Shown one piece after another: positions 1 to 7,137 of a stretch of 64,000 nt of DNA. This DNA comes from Streptomyces griseofuscus (GTDB lineage Bacteria > Actinomycetota > Actinomycetes > Streptomycetales > Streptomycetaceae). The position numbers and the translations under genes were made by a program. Location: NCBI RefSeq assembly GCF_014673495.1, contig NZ_CP051006.1:62001-126000 (forward strand), in the 5' to 3' direction. Below the pieces are notes generated by a model. That model had not been told where the DNA came from and searched no databases. It worked only from the letters and a program-made list of their open reading frames with translations. Every line of letters starts with the position of its first letter. Within the stretch, counting starts at the first letter, position 1.

Positions 1-601
1 AGCGGGTCCTCCCCGGGGAGCGGTGGGGGGACGTGTGCCGCTCGCGATCACCCCGCCCGGCCTGTCATGTCCCCTCGGAAGTCGCCCGATAGTACATGCG
101 TCCCGCAGGTTGCCGGACGGTCCGTCGGGCAAATCGGTGGCCGGACACGAGGAAGGGCTTGAATGACCGGAGTCGTGCAGGCCCTTCATCGCCTCACTCG
201 GCGTCAGCCGTTGCGCTTTCAGCGCGGCTTGTCGTCGCGGCGGCCGAAAGAGCCGGTGCCGCGCTGGTCGTCACGACGGCAATGCGGCACTCGTGGCCAC
301 CGGCGCGAAAGCCCGGGCGGTCGTCGCGGCGGTCACAGTCGAATGGACGGTCGCTGTCCCGGCGGCCGCCGCGCTGGTGCGGTCCGGGCAGCGCCGGCCG
401 GCCCTTCCTGGACACTGCGGTGTGCCCCGGCCAGGAGCAGCGGCAGCAGCCGGTCGAGGTCTTCGTACGCGCCAGCCGTGAACAGCCGTTGTCCCAAGGA
501 GACGCCGCCGGGCGGCCCGGGGCGAGGCCAGCGGATCCGCTTCCCGGGGGTCGTCGGCCCCGGGTGTTCCGTAACGGCGGTGCTGGTGGAGTGGCGAGGG
601 C
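1..601. other. No supportable gene
   Basis: Open frames exist on both strands, as is usual at this GC content, but none has a convincing ribosome site and a recognisable protein. A minus-strand stretch around 400-500 reads like ordinary protein for about 35 residues and could be an old fragment. No promoter or terminator stands out. Confidence 0.4.
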
Positions 602-634
602 ATGATGCTGGCAAGTCGTGGAGGGGGTTGGGAG

Positions 635-2917
635 ATGGCAGAGCGTGGGGTGTCGCGGGCGGAGTTCATCCGGCGTCGGCGCGGATCGGACTTTGTGGGC
701 CGGCGTGACGAGGTGGGTGTCTTCCAGGCCAATCTGGAGCGGGTGGCCGGCGCTGACGGCTTTGAGTTTCTGTTCCACGTCCACGGGATCGCGGGGGCTG
801 GTAAGACCTCGCTGGTCAGGCAGTGGGACACCAAGGCACGTGATCGCTACGGCGCGGTGACCGCTCTTGTCGATGACGACGTGCACAGTGCCGTTGAGGC
901 CATGGCGGCGGTCAGTGAGCAGCTGGGCCGGCAGGGCTGCGGGCTGAAGGGCTTCGACAAGCTGCTGGCTACCTACCACCAGCGTCGGCACGAGGCCGAG
1001 ACGACGGCGGTCGGCGCGCCGGCAGCCGAGGCGGAGGGGTCACCGGCGTCGGTGTCGAGCACGGTGGCCACGCAGGTGGGTCTGGTGGGCTTGAGCATGG
1101 TGCCGGGACTGGCCCCGTTCACCAGCGCGGTCGATGCCAAGCAGGTGGCCCAGGGCGCGGATCGGCTGCGGGCGGCGCTGAGCTCCCGTTTCCGCAGCCA
1201 TGACGATGCACAACTGGTGCTGTCACCCGTGCAGGTGCTCACGCCGGTCTTCGCCAGGGAACTGACAGAGGTCGCGCAGCGTGTCCCGTGGGTCGTGCTC
1301 TTCTTCGACACCTATGAGCAGACCGCCCCAGTCCTGGACAGCTGGCTGCGTGACCTCCTGGTCGAAGGAGACTACGGCAGCCTGCCGCTGAACGTGATCG
1401 TCGTGCTGTCCGGGCAGGGGCGACTGGACGCCCGCTGCTGGGGCGACTGCCTCGGCATGATCGACGAAGTGTTGTTGGACGTCTTCACCGAGGACGAAGC
1501 CCGGCAACTGCTGGCAGCCAAAGGGATCACCGACGAAAGGCTGGTCGAGGTGATCTTGGAAGTGTCAGGCCGGCTGCCTGTCCTCGTCGACGCGCTCGCC
1601 CAGGCCCGGCCGAGCGATGCCGCAGCCGTGGGTGACCCGGCCGACACCGCAGTCGAGCGGTTCCTGAAGTGGATAGCGGATCCGGCCGAACGCGCTGCCG
1701 TGCTGTCCTGCGCCTTACCGCTGCAACTGAACGAGGACATCTACCGCGCCGCCGTCGGCGAACCCGAGGCCGCCGGGTACCCGTGGCTGCGGAGCCTGTC
1801 GTTCGTCATCGACCAGGCCGGCCGCTGCCGCTACCACCAAGTCGTACGCAGTCCCATGCTGCGCGTCCAGCGCGCCGCTTCACCCACCCAGTGGAGCCGT
1901 GACCACGCACGCCTCGCCGACGCCTTCGGACAGTGGCGCGAAACCCTGGAGGCCACCCTTCCCGCCGACGGCCACTGGGACAACCAGCACTGGCGTGACC
2001 TGCGGCTCAACCAGACCTACCACCAGCTGTGCGCACAACCCCACAAAGCCCTGCCCGACGCCATCCACGAGACCGTGCAGGCCTGCGACCACGGAGAAGC
2101 CACCCTGCGCCGCTGGGCCCAGACACTCACCCAAGCCGGCCAGGACACAAACACCCCCGCCCTCGCCCAGCTAGGCCAGAACCTCCAGGACACCGGGACC
2201 GATGCCTCGTTCCTCATCGCGGCCCTGACACAGCTGCTGACCATCCCAGTTATCACCGCCACCACACGAACGCTGGCTCACACCATCCGCGGCCGCGAAC
2301 ACCGCAACGCCGGCGCATACGAGGCGGCCCTTGCCGACTACAACACGGCACTGGCCCACGACCCCGACTACGAAAGAGCGGTACAGGGGCGAGGGCTGAC
2401 GTATGAGCGCATGGACCGCTACGAAGAGGCGCTGAATGACTACAACCGCGCCATAGAACTAAAACCAGATGACGCAGATCGCATTGCCGGTAGAGGCGCG
2501 ATCTATGCGCAGTTGAACCGGCTTGACGAGGCACTCACCGACTTCGACCGCGCCATCCAACTCGACCCCGACTACGCCTGGGCCATCTATGAGAGCGCCG
2601 TCGTCCTTCGATTGCTGGGCTCTGAGGGTGCAGCGGAGCGGTGGCGCCGTGCGGTGGAGGCCTCCCAGGCCGAGGCAGCGGGTGAGGGCCTGGAAGCGGT
2701 CTGGGCGGCAGGCGGCTTGCTTGTGGTGCTATGCGGCCTACCGGACTGGCGAAGGGCGCAAGATCAGGTAGAAGTGTTCCTCTCAGCCAGTACCAGCCGT
2801 CATCAGATCAAGGATGTGCTCAACGACCTTGCAGACCTGCGGGGCGTCCTGCCCGTGGATGCCAGCCAGCTCGATCCCATCGTGAGCCGCCTGGAAGCAG
2901 CGTTGTCCCAGTCGTAG
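635..2917 (+). CDS. STAND-like P-loop NTPase with C-terminal TPR repeats
   Basis: A large cytoplasmic signal-transduction NTPase of about 760 residues. The start is taken at ATG 635 because GGAGGGGG lies 7 bases upstream; an in-frame ATG at 602 lacks this. Near the N-terminus is the Walker A motif GIAGAGKTS, followed about 160 residues later by a hydrophobic strand ending in FFDTYE, a plausible Walker B. The C-terminal third holds three tetratricopeptide repeats (YEAALADYNTAL, YEEALNDYNRAI, LDEALTDFDRAI), which normally bind partner proteins. Proteins of this NTPase-plus-repeat layout act as nucleotide-switched sensors in regulation, development or phage defence. No separate effector domain is recognisable, so the output is unknown. 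The gene stands alone on its strand. The coding call is firm and the role is inferred. Confidence 0.9.
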   Translation: MAERGVSRAEFIRRRRGSDFVGRRDEVGVFQANLERVAGADGFEFLFHVHGIAGAGKTSLVRQWDTKARDRYGAVTALVDDDVHSAVEAMAAVSEQLGRQGCGLKGFDKLLATYHQRRHEAETTAVGAPAAEAEGSPASVSSTVATQVGLVGLSMVPGLAPFTSAVDAKQVAQGADRLRAALSSRFRSHDDAQLVLSPVQVLTPVFARELTEVAQRVPWVVLFFDTYEQTAPVLDSWLRDLLVEGDYGSLPLNVIVVLSGQGRLDARCWGDCLGMIDEVLLDVFTEDEARQLLAAKGITDERLVEVILEVSGRLPVLVDALAQARPSDAAAVGDPADTAVERFLKWIADPAERAAVLSCALPLQLNEDIYRAAVGEPEAAGYPWLRSLSFVIDQAGRCRYHQVVRSPMLRVQRAASPTQWSRDHARLADAFGQWRETLEATLPADGHWDNQHWRDLRLNQTYHQLCAQPHKALPDAIHETVQACDHGEATLRRWAQTLTQAGQDTNTPALAQLGQNLQDTGTDASFLIAALTQLLTIPVITATTRTLAHTIRGREHRNAGAYEAALADYNTALAHDPDYERAVQGRGLTYERMDRYEEALNDYNRAIELKPDDADRIAGRGAIYAQLNRLDEALTDFDRAIQLDPDYAWAIYESAVVLRLLGSEGAAERWRRAVEASQAEAAGEGLEAVWAAGGLLVVLCGLPDWRRAQDQVEVFLSASTSRHQIKDVLNDLADLRGVLPVDASQLDPIVSRLEAALSQS

Positions 2918-3400
2918 AGCTCTCGGCTGGCAGCGAGGGCGGTAGCCGGCCTCCGTACCACGACCGGATACACGGCGGCGGCCGCGGCGCGGCGGGCCTG
3001 GCCGCCGCGCAACCAGACCGAGCGCGCCCGCAGTCCCCGGCCGCAGCCGTACCGCCCATCCCGCCCCTCCCTTCCCTCCACACCAGCCAAGAGACATGGG
3101 CAAAGCGGCCGCAACGGGGATGCCAGCGCCCCGACCACGCCCGCGCGGCGGGGCTGATCTGCACCGATGCGGGCGACGCCGGCAGGCCCCGCGCAGGAGA
3201 AGTCGCAAGAGATGCCGCAAGAGTTTCCGCAGGAGATGTCGCCACGGCCGAGTCCCACGGTCTCCTGCCCGGTCGCACGCAGGAAGCACGAGCGAAGGCC
3301 ACGAGCACGTACAGCGCCCCGGTCCGCCGATGGCCTGGGCCCGCCGGCCGCAGCGGCGACCGGTCTCCTGACGTCCGGTCCGGGGCGGACCGTGGGGCGC
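2918..3400. other. Intergenic region without a clear gene
   Basis: Between the NTPase and the DUF6233-like pseudogene I see only shadow reading frames and the 12-bp tandem repeat listed separately. No hairpin terminator is obvious after the NTPase stop codon. Confidence 0.4.
3194..3241. repeat. Four tandem degenerate 12-bp units
   Basis: The four consecutive units are CAGGAGAAGTCG, CAAGAGATGCCG, CAAGAGTTTCCG and CAGGAGATGTCG, fitting CARGAGnnnYCG. Read on the plus strand they give repeated Gln-Glu-X-(Ser/Pro); read on the minus strand they give repeated Ser-Cys-Gly. No gene with a ribosome site contains them, so this may be a scrap of a repetitive protein gene or a non-coding tandem repeat. 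Confidence 0.55.
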
Positions 3401-3818
3401 TCATGCGAGGTCGATGCCCAGCTCGGGCCGGCAGATCGGGCACAGCTCGGCCCCGATCACCGTGTCCGCGAGCACCAGGCGGGCCTGCTCCGCAGTGATT
3501 TAAGCGGGGGTCCGCCGCCCCTGCCGGATCGTGCAGTCGCCGACGTGGACGGGTGACCGGCCACGGGTCCTTCGGGTTCAGCTTCGTCTCCATCAGGTAC
3601 TGCGCCGACGGCGGCCGCCGCGGCCGGGACTCCCGCACCTCGCGATCCCGCCCGGGGCCGGAAGACGTCTGGGCGTGGGCGAGGGCCTTGCGCACCGCGT
3701 GGCACTGCAGCCGCAGGTAGATACCCACGGTCTCGGTCTCGGCGATCTGCCGCTCCAGATACGCCAGGATCGCCCGCAGCCGCGCGGATTCAGGCGGCAG
3801 ACCGGACACGGCCGGCAC
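3401..3818 (-). pseudogene. DUF6233-like small protein, frameshifted
   Basis: Read right to left from GTG 3818, the protein begins with PAVSGLPPESARLRAIL, continues with YLERQIAETETVGIYLRLQ and reaches SAQYLMETKLNPKDPWP. The frame then shifts near 3545: the expected continuation VHVGDCTIRQGRRTP is in another frame, a stop/frameshift follows at about 3500, and the ending ITAEQARLVLADTV then LCPICRPELGIDLA is readable up to the stop at 3401. This order (helical N-terminus, VHVGDC, CxxCRP, short tail) fits the Streptomyces DUF6233 family of unknown function. At least two indels are needed to restore one frame. The start overlaps the upstream small gene by about 30 bases, so they were probably coupled. 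The family call is from memory of its motifs. Confidence 0.6.
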
Positions 3819-3996
3819 CCTGCAGCGCAGCCCACGCCCCCGAAGGCCGGCCCCGCCAATGCGGATGGGACACCACCCGTACCGACAGGTCCAGGAGACG
3901 GCGCCGCAGCTCAGCGCGGGGGCACTCAGCGAGCTGCCGGTAGGTGGCGTGCCACTCCTCGTGGGCTCGGGCGAGGTCATCAGGGATCGGCCGCAT
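3790..3996 (-). CDS. Small conserved-type hypothetical protein
   Basis: A 68-residue protein from ATG 3996 beginning MRPIPDDLARAHEEWHATY and continuing with a basic helix, RAELRRRLLDLSVRV, then SHPHWRG. An upstream TTG at 4008 is possible but less likely. The short helical composition and the overlap with the start of the DUF6233-like frame suggest a two-gene unit, a pairing often seen in Streptomyces arms. The function is not recognised. The reading frame is intact although its partner is broken. Confidence 0.55.
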   Translation of the reverse strand: MRPIPDDLARAHEEWHATYRQLAECPRAELRRRLLDLSVRVVSHPHWRGRPSGAWAALQGAGRVRSAA

Positions 3997-4209
3997 GACT
4001 CGATTCAATCACCTGTTCGAATTTATGTTCCAGTCGGCACTGCCCGGTCGCCTGCACCTGACCCCCAAGCTGCCGAGGGGTAGCCGGTCACAGTCCGACC
4101 AGTCCGCGCCCTCGTCGCCGCCACACGAACCCCTCCTTTTCGCGCGGCGGGCGGCCACGGGCAGACGCCGTCGGCTGTACCGGGTGGGCGGCGTGGAAGG
4201 GATCACGGC

Positions 4210-4545
4210 ATGACCTGGTTCCTGCCCGAGCCGATGCTGACCGTGGCCGTGGACAACCCCGTGCTGCATGCCGGATGGGCGGCCGGACGGCTACCGTGCC
4301 CAGCTCGCCGTGTATGCGGGCGGGCGAGTGCTGCTGCGCTCCCGGCGCGGAACGGACATGACCGCAGCCTTCCCCGAGATCAAGGCAGCAGCCCTCACCC
4401 AACTGCCCGCGGACACCGGCCTGGACAGCGAACCAGACCAGCGAGCCCATCCCCCACTGATCCGCCCTGCCGGGCTCAGGCGGCGACCCGAGCCCGGCAC
4501 CGCTGCCCAACCCGCAGGACGCTCCCGTGAACGCTGACTGACTGC
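4210..4545 (+). pseudogene. ATP-dependent DNA ligase remnant without the catalytic lysine
   Basis: The start MTWFLPEPMLTVAVDNPVL is that of Streptomyces LigD/LigC-type ATP-dependent ligases, with GGAAGG just upstream. After the Gly-Trp-Ala-Ala that normally precedes Glu-Pro-Lys-Trp-Asp-Gly, the sequence jumps straight to the Asp-Gly-Tyr-Arg-Ala part in another frame. That fits a deletion of about 11 bases which removes the adenylated lysine and shifts the frame. In the new frame LAVYAGGRVLLRSRRGTDMT and FPEIKAAALTQLP are still readable, then similarity stops near 4435. Only about 80 residues of a normally 300-residue or longer protein remain, so it cannot function. The ligase family is well recognised; the deletion size is inferred from the family pattern. 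Confidence 0.7.
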
Positions 4546-4655
4546 CGGCCCGCTGTCCGGGCAGGGCGCCGGGCTGCCGCCAGCGGCTCAGCGTCAGGCG
4601 TTCTGCCTACGCAGGACCTCTGCCCTCAACAGAGAGGCTGCGTAGGTCAAAAGCA

Positions 4656-4796
4656 GGTTCTGGCTCACTTTCCGTGAAACCGCACCGGCCGGGTTTGCGC
4701 CCGCCTCCGGGTAAGCCCCCGACCTGCCGGTTCACCAGGATGTCCGGCCTCGGACGCCGGGGATCCACGCGAGTGCACGGAAGTTGCGCCAGAGCC
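4656..4796. mobile_element. MITE-like element, copy 1 (141 bp)
   Basis: It begins GGTTCTGGCTCACTTTCCG and ends with the inverted match to GGCTCTGGCGCAACTTCCG, giving imperfect terminal repeats of about 21 bp. It has no coding capacity. It is about 95 percent identical by eye to the inverse complement of 6636-6777. The terminal sequence resembles the ends of the 447-bp element at 4847-5293, so one transposase probably served all of them. Its own flanks (CAAAAGCA left, CGAGTCTG right) show no target duplication. Confidence 0.7.
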
Positions 4797-4846
4797 CGAG
4801 TCTGGATGGCATCGGCGGGGCGTCGTGTTCGGTGTTCGTGAGAATC

Positions 4847-5293
4847 GACTCTGGCTCAACTTCTGTGGTGCCGACCCAGGCGTTCGACAACCGCCTGGCC
4901 CCTTCCCCATACGGCCGTTTGCCGCGTGACCTGAGCAGACGAGGACGCGTTCATACGGTATGCGAAAGATCATCACTTGCGGCCTGCTGGCCGCTGCGGC
5001 CCTGTCCACCGCCACTCCTGCATTCGCCGACAACGACAGCACCTTCGGCAGTGGGGTCAACGCGGCCAACAACTGGAACTTCACCGCCGCCGACGTGTGC
5101 AGCCAGGAGCTCGCCGTCGTCCCCGCCCTAAGCGACTGGACCGGCGACCACAAGAACGAGTGCTCTAACGGCAACGTCATCGACCACTCTGGCAGCTCAG
5201 CGACGCCCGGTCACTGACCAGCATCGTGGGTCTCAAGCCCGAAGGCCCTGCGCACCCGGCGCGGGGCCTCACCACAGAAGCTGAGCCAGAGCC
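4847..5293. mobile_element. 447-bp non-autonomous element with an 8-bp target duplication
   Basis: The left end GACTCTGGCTCAACTTC and the right end (inverse complement GGCTCTGGCTCAGCTTC) form terminal inverted repeats that both run on to CTGTGGTG. The octamer TGAGAATC sits immediately outside both ends, at 4839-4846 and 5294-5301. An 8-bp duplication fits the ISL3 family. The interior has no transposase; it carries the gene for an 85-residue exported protein at 4960-5217. It is a defined insertion that must have been moved by a transposase encoded elsewhere. Confidence 0.75.
4960..5217 (+). CDS. Small secreted protein inside the 447-bp element
   Basis: An 85-residue protein with a typical Sec signal: MRKIITC, a hydrophobic stretch GLLAAAALSTA, and a probable cleavage site at TPAFA/DN. 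The mature part, about 62 residues, is acidic and rich in Asn, Ser and Asp, has two cysteines (DVCSQE and NECSNG) that could form a disulfide, and contains GSGVNAANNWNF. The composition recalls rodlin/chaplin-type small surface proteins of Streptomyces, but I cannot assign it to either. It is the only gene in a mobile element, so it is a passenger. The upstream GACGAGGACGCG is not a strong ribosome site, so expression is uncertain. Confidence 0.65.
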   Translation: MRKIITCGLLAAAALSTATPAFADNDSTFGSGVNAANNWNFTAADVCSQELAVVPALSDWTGDHKNECSNGNVIDHSGSSATPGH

Positions 5294-5539
5294 TGAGAAT
5301 CGACAGCGCCGCTACACCCCGCCGTCGCAGAGCCGCCACCCGGGAGGCCGCGACGCCCCCAGCGGCTCTGCGCAGTGTCTCCATAGCCCCGGGCGACAGG
5401 GGCGGGCAGAATCAGGGAGCGGGTGCCGTGACGCCCAACATCCAGGGCGGCCAGGGCGGGGTGATGTCCATGCTGGGGCGCCGGGTGTCCGGCGAGGCGA
5501 CCCCGCTGAACCCGGCCATAGAGACTTGGCAAAAACCGT

Positions 5540-5570
5540 TTGACGGACCCGGTTCGGCCACTGCTACATT
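5540..5570 (+). promoter_or_regulatory. Possible promoter of the hydrolase gene
   Basis: TTGACG at 5540-5545 and TACATT at 5565-5570 resemble -35 and -10 elements but are 19 bases apart, longer than ideal. Between this site and the hydrolase lies a 16-codon open frame (see 5608-5658). Confidence 0.3.
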
Positions 5571-5607
5571 CGCGGAGGCCGTGCGAGAAACCGAGGAGGT
5601 GGTACCC

Positions 5608-5658
5608 GTGAACGTATCGACATGGGTGCTCTCCTTAGGGGTCACGGTCGGGCGATAG
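5608..5658 (+). CDS. Possible 16-residue leader peptide
   Basis: GTG 5608 is preceded by GAGGAGG at 5593-5599, the best ribosome site in this stretch, and opens a frame reading VNVSTWVLSLGVTVGR before TAG. It lies 50 bases before the hydrolase ATG. It could be a leader that sets hydrolase translation, or the severed start of a lost membrane protein. Evidence is limited to the strong ribosome site. Confidence 0.25.
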   Translation: MNVSTWVLSLGVTVGR

Positions 5659-5707
5659 GCAGGTCGTCCGGGAGCGCCATTCCAGTGCACTCCCGAAAGG
5701 CACGACC

Positions 5708-6448
5708 ATGCATGTCACCTCTGAACAGCTTCTCGACGACGGCGTCCGCGAGCGCGCCTTCACCCTCGGCGACATCCCCGGCTTCCTCTGGACGCCCGCC
5801 TCCGCCTCCGCCTGCGCACCGGTGCCGCTGATCCTGCTCGGCCATCCGACCCTCGGGCTGGCGAGGATGTATCCCCGACTTGCGGCCCGGGCCCGGCACT
5901 GCGCGGCGCAAGGCTTCGCCACGGCCACCGTCGAACTCCCCGGATGCGGGGACCGCCCCCGCTGGCCCGCCATGGAGCAGGCCCGCACCGAGCTCCGCCG
6001 AACCCTGCAGGCCGGTGAACCCGTCGGCGACGAGCTCGTCGACGCCCTTATCCTCCCGCTGGTCGACAAGGCGGTCCCGGAGTGGCAGACCGCCCTGGAC
6101 ACGTTCCTCGCACTGCCCGAGGTTGGCGGACCAGTCGGGTACTCGGGAGGCGTGATCTCCATCGGCATCCGACTGGCGGCGGTCGACCCGCGCATCGCCG
6201 CCGCCGGTCTCTTCGCCGGGAGTTACGTGCCGCGCGCCATGTTCGAGGAGGCACGGAAGGTCACCATTCCGCTGTACGTCCTGCTGCAGTGGGACGACGA
6301 GGGCAACGACCGACAGGCCGCCCTGGACCTGTTCGACGCCTTCGGCTCCACGGAGAAAACCCTGGAGGCCAACATGGGCGGCCACACCGGCGTCCCGCAG
6401 TTCGCGGGCGAGGCCGCGGGCCAATTCTTCACACGGCACCTGAAATGA
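5708..6448 (+). CDS. Alpha/beta hydrolase, dienelactone-hydrolase type
   Basis: A 246-residue cytoplasmic hydrolase starting at ATG 5708 after GAAAGG. The nucleophile elbow is GYSGG with Ser146. A candidate acid lies in QWDDEGND (residues 195-201) and the catalytic His is in GGHTG (His226). The oxyanion strand is LILLGHPTLGLARMY near residue 45. Spacing and length fit the dienelactone hydrolase/acyl-peptidase-like group, which cleaves ester or lactone bonds; the natural substrate cannot be read from sequence. It has no signal peptide. It is the only intact metabolic gene inside the MITE-bounded unit and may have been acquired with it. Confidence 0.88.
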   Translation: MHVTSEQLLDDGVRERAFTLGDIPGFLWTPASASACAPVPLILLGHPTLGLARMYPRLAARARHCAAQGFATATVELPGCGDRPRWPAMEQARTELRRTLQAGEPVGDELVDALILPLVDKAVPEWQTALDTFLALPEVGGPVGYSGGVISIGIRLAAVDPRIAAAGLFAGSYVPRAMFEEARKVTIPLYVLLQWDDEGNDRQAALDLFDAFGSTEKTLEANMGGHTGVPQFAGEAAGQFFTRHLK

Positions 6449-6635
6449 GGCCGGGCCGTCAGACCGGCGGCAGCCGGTAACTGAGACCGGCGGCATACCG
6501 CTCGTCAAGGACGGTCCCGGCGTCCCGGCCTCCGTCCACACCGTGGGCCCCTCGCTGAACGTTCGGCAGGGGCCCATGCTGCCTAAAAGTCATGAACTCG
6601 ATTTCTGTGGAGCCTTCGAGCGCTGCCCAGACTCG

Positions 6636-6777
6636 GGCTCTGGCGCAACTTCCGTGCACTCGCGTGGATCCCCGGTGCCCGAGACCGGACAATCCTGGTG
6701 AACCGGCAGGTCGGGGGCTTACCCGGAGGCGGGCGCAAATCCGGCCGGTGTGGTTTCACGGAAAGTGAGCCAGAACC
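6636..6777. mobile_element. MITE-like element, copy 2 (142 bp), inverted
   Basis: It begins GGCTCTGGCGCAACTTCCG and ends with the inverse complement of GGTTCTGGCTCACTTTCCG. It is the inverted partner of 4656-4796 with only a handful of differences, mostly around the middle. Homology between the copies extends about 9 bases inward (CCAGACTCG here, its complement at copy 1), so these bases were either part of the original element or came from a shared insertion context. Confidence 0.7.
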
Positions 6778-7137
6778 CGAAAGCAGGAACGCTTGTCGAC
6801 GGGTTCCGGGAACGACCGCAGTGGTCCCGCCCGGCAGATGTCGGCTCGAACGGCGCGTGGTCAGGTCGGCGACTCCCCCGAGCGCGGCCAACCCTGCTTC
6901 AGCGCACTGTTCGCCTGTCTCGGCGCGTCACCTAATACGTCCCTTACATGGCTGAAGGATCAAGAGCCCTCTGACCAGCGGATGCAATTGACAGGTACAG
7001 ATAGGGCCCGCCGCGCGGTGCCGCTTCGGTCGGCACGGCATCGCCGCCGGAGGCACAGCTGTGCAGGGTGGCCGTGTTCGGGGTGCCGGTCGCCGCGGCC
7101 GTGCCGCTCCCCCGCGTGCCGGCGGACCGGCGGCGGG

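Larger units (their letters stand above)
4658..6779. mobile_element. Possible composite unit bounded by inverted MITE copies
   Basis: The two MITE copies lie in opposite orientation and enclose 1.8 kb holding the 447-bp element and the alpha/beta hydrolase gene. The exact 8-mer AAAGCAGG lies at 4650-4657 and at 6780-6787, just outside the outer ends, as a target-site duplication would. The GG of the left copy overlaps the terminal repeat, so the exact border is ambiguous by two bases. No transposase lies inside, so movement would need one supplied in trans. Confidence 0.45.

Noticed and set aside
194..991. 265-residue minus-strand frame overlapping the start of the TPR NTPase
   Set aside because: It overlaps the P-loop coding region of the NTPase and shows no motif. 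At this GC content long antisense frames are expected.
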